Source: Mesorhizobium sp. M7A.F.Ca.US.006.01.1.1 (GTDB lineage Bacteria; Pseudomonadota; Alphaproteobacteria; Rhizobiales; Rhizobiaceae). Taken from it: DNA of 43,229 nt. The translations under genes were made by a program, and so were the position numbers. The notes under the pieces are model-generated. The model was not told where the DNA came from and did not search any database. It saw nothing but the letters and a program-made list of their open reading frames with translations. The DNA lies in NCBI RefSeq assembly GCF_003997935.1, contig NZ_RZQL01000023.1:1-43229 (forward strand). The letters run 5' to 3'. This document shows, in pieces, positions 42,457-43,229 of this stretch. Each line of letters starts with the position of its first letter. The stretch's first letter is position 1.

Positions 42457-43229
42457 GGGTCCGGCCACGGCGGGTGGTGTTGCGAAAACCGTGACGACCG
42501 ATATCGCCGCCGGAATTCTCGACCGGATGATCGAGGTCCGCCGCCATCTGCACCGCAATCCCGAACTCTCGAACCAGGAGGCCGGCACGCAGCGCTATCT
42601 CAGGCAGATGCTGGTGGATCAGGGAATTGCCGACATTCGCGACGTTGCCGGCTTTGGCCTTGCCGTCGATATTGTTGGCACCGGCAAGCCGTCGAATCGA
42701 AAGATCGCTATTCGCGCCGACATCGATGCCTTGCCGATCGAGGAGGAGTCCGGCGTCGACTACGCATCGACGAATCCAGGCGTGATGCATGCCTGCGGTC
42801 ACGACGCCCATGCATCGATGGCTTTCGCGGTGGCCGCGCATCTTCACCAGTCGCGGGAGAGTTTTGGCGGCACCGTTCGTCTGATCTTCCAGCCGGCCGA
42901 GGAGGACGAACCGTCGGGTGGCAAGCGGGTGGTGGAAGAGGGGCTTCTCGACGACATCGACGCCGCCATCTGTATCCATGTCGATCCCTACACGCAGTCC
43001 GGCAAGATCGCCGTCGGCTCCGGTCCCTACACTCTGGCCTGTGACACGTTCGATGTGGTCGTCATCGGCTCGGCCGCGCACGCGGCAAAACCGCATGAAG
43101 GTGTCGATGCATTGGCGGTGGCCTGCTCCCTGGTGAGCGAATTGCAGAAGATCGTTTCGCGCGAGATCGACCCGTACGATCCGCTGGTGATTTCCGTGAC
43201 GGCCATCAATGGCGGCAACGCCTATAATG
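42443..43229 (+). CDS. M20 family amidohydrolase (N-acyl-amino-acid/hippurate hydrolase type), 3' end outside window
   Basis: Partial metal-dependent amidohydrolase; 262 codons are visible and the frame is open at the window end. Motifs of the M20D group are clear: VRRHLHRNPELSNQE (residues 32-46), RADIDALP (91-98), HACGHDAH (116-123) and FQPAEED, all carrying zinc ligands or catalytic residues. The dimerisation domain begins near SAAHAAKPHEG. It starts inside the end of the M24 gene (14-base overlap), so they form one unit, perhaps removing an acyl group from the product of the M24 protein. In known ectoine pathways this step is done by an AstE-like enzyme, so M20 here is a difference. Confidence 0.9.
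   Translation, partial: MSNPEGPATAGGVAKTVTTDIAAGILDRMIEVRRHLHRNPELSNQEAGTQRYLRQMLVDQGIADIRDVAGFGLAVDIVGTGKPSNRKIAIRADIDALPIEEESGVDYASTNPGVMHACGHDAHASMAFAVAAHLHQSRESFGGTVRLIFQPAEEDEPSGGKRVVEEGLLDDIDAAICIHVDPYTQSGKIAVGSGPYTLACDTFDVVVIGSAAHAAKPHEGVDALAVACSLVSELQKIVSREIDPYDPLVISVTAINGGNAYN

Overview
The window looks like chromosome of a high-GC alphaproteobacterium of the order Hyphomicrobiales (Rhizobiales), most probably Mesorhizobium or a close relative. The reasons are the short ArgC form (308 residues), the clpP-clpX-lon-hupB run, the density of CUT1/CUT2 sugar ABC transporters with Frc-like single-domain ATPase and ROK control, and the overall codon style. The genus is an inference from recognised protein families, not a database result. 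I see no insertion sequence, prophage, CRISPR array or replication origin.

Left part (1-18 kb). A housekeeping backbone on the minus strand (rplM-rpsI, then speB-argC) is interrupted by an accessory block on both strands: a membrane acyltransferase, a secreted glycerophosphodiesterase, and an aldo/keto reductase divergent from a LysR regulator. Right of rplM lie a hotdog thioesterase and a tightly overlapping five-gene plus-strand operon (ECHDC3-like crotonase, VOC protein, ABC-type ATPase, GNAT, CoA-binding protein). Next come metY (O-acetylhomoserine sulfhydrylase) with a cupin, a cytochrome P450 divergent from a sarcosine-oxidase-like flavoenzyme, a PLP decarboxylase and an exported repeat protein.

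Middle (18-24 kb). The protein-quality-control block clpP, clpX, lon and hupB, with clear intrinsic terminators and a good candidate heat-shock (RpoH) promoter in front of clpP.

Right part (24-43 kb). Accessory catabolism. Cluster A (23.9-33.0 kb) holds a sugar-dehydrogenase-type aldo/keto reductase, an HxlB-like SIS isomerase, a creatininase-family hydrolase, a complete CUT1 transporter (Tat-exported binding protein, two permeases, ATPase), a FucU/RbsD mutarotase and a PfkB kinase. Together they look like an uptake and degradation route for an uncommon sugar or sugar derivative whose substrate I cannot name. A glycosyltransferase with an RmlC-like cupin protein and two tRNA genes (Asp, Val) follow. 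Cluster B (35.5-41.1 kb, minus strand) is a ROK-regulated CUT2 operon (ATPase, binding protein, permease, SDR, GNAT). It is divergent from an ectoine-hydrolase-like M24 protein and an M20 amidohydrolase cut by the window end.

Main points for a second look: cluster A as a possible undescribed pathway; a 17-bp tandem duplication that created a six-codon minicistron between permease and SDR; near-identical hairpin design behind both binding-protein genes; enzymes that lack canonical catalytic residues (crotonase, M24 protein); the rplM leader; and the five-gene coupled operon.
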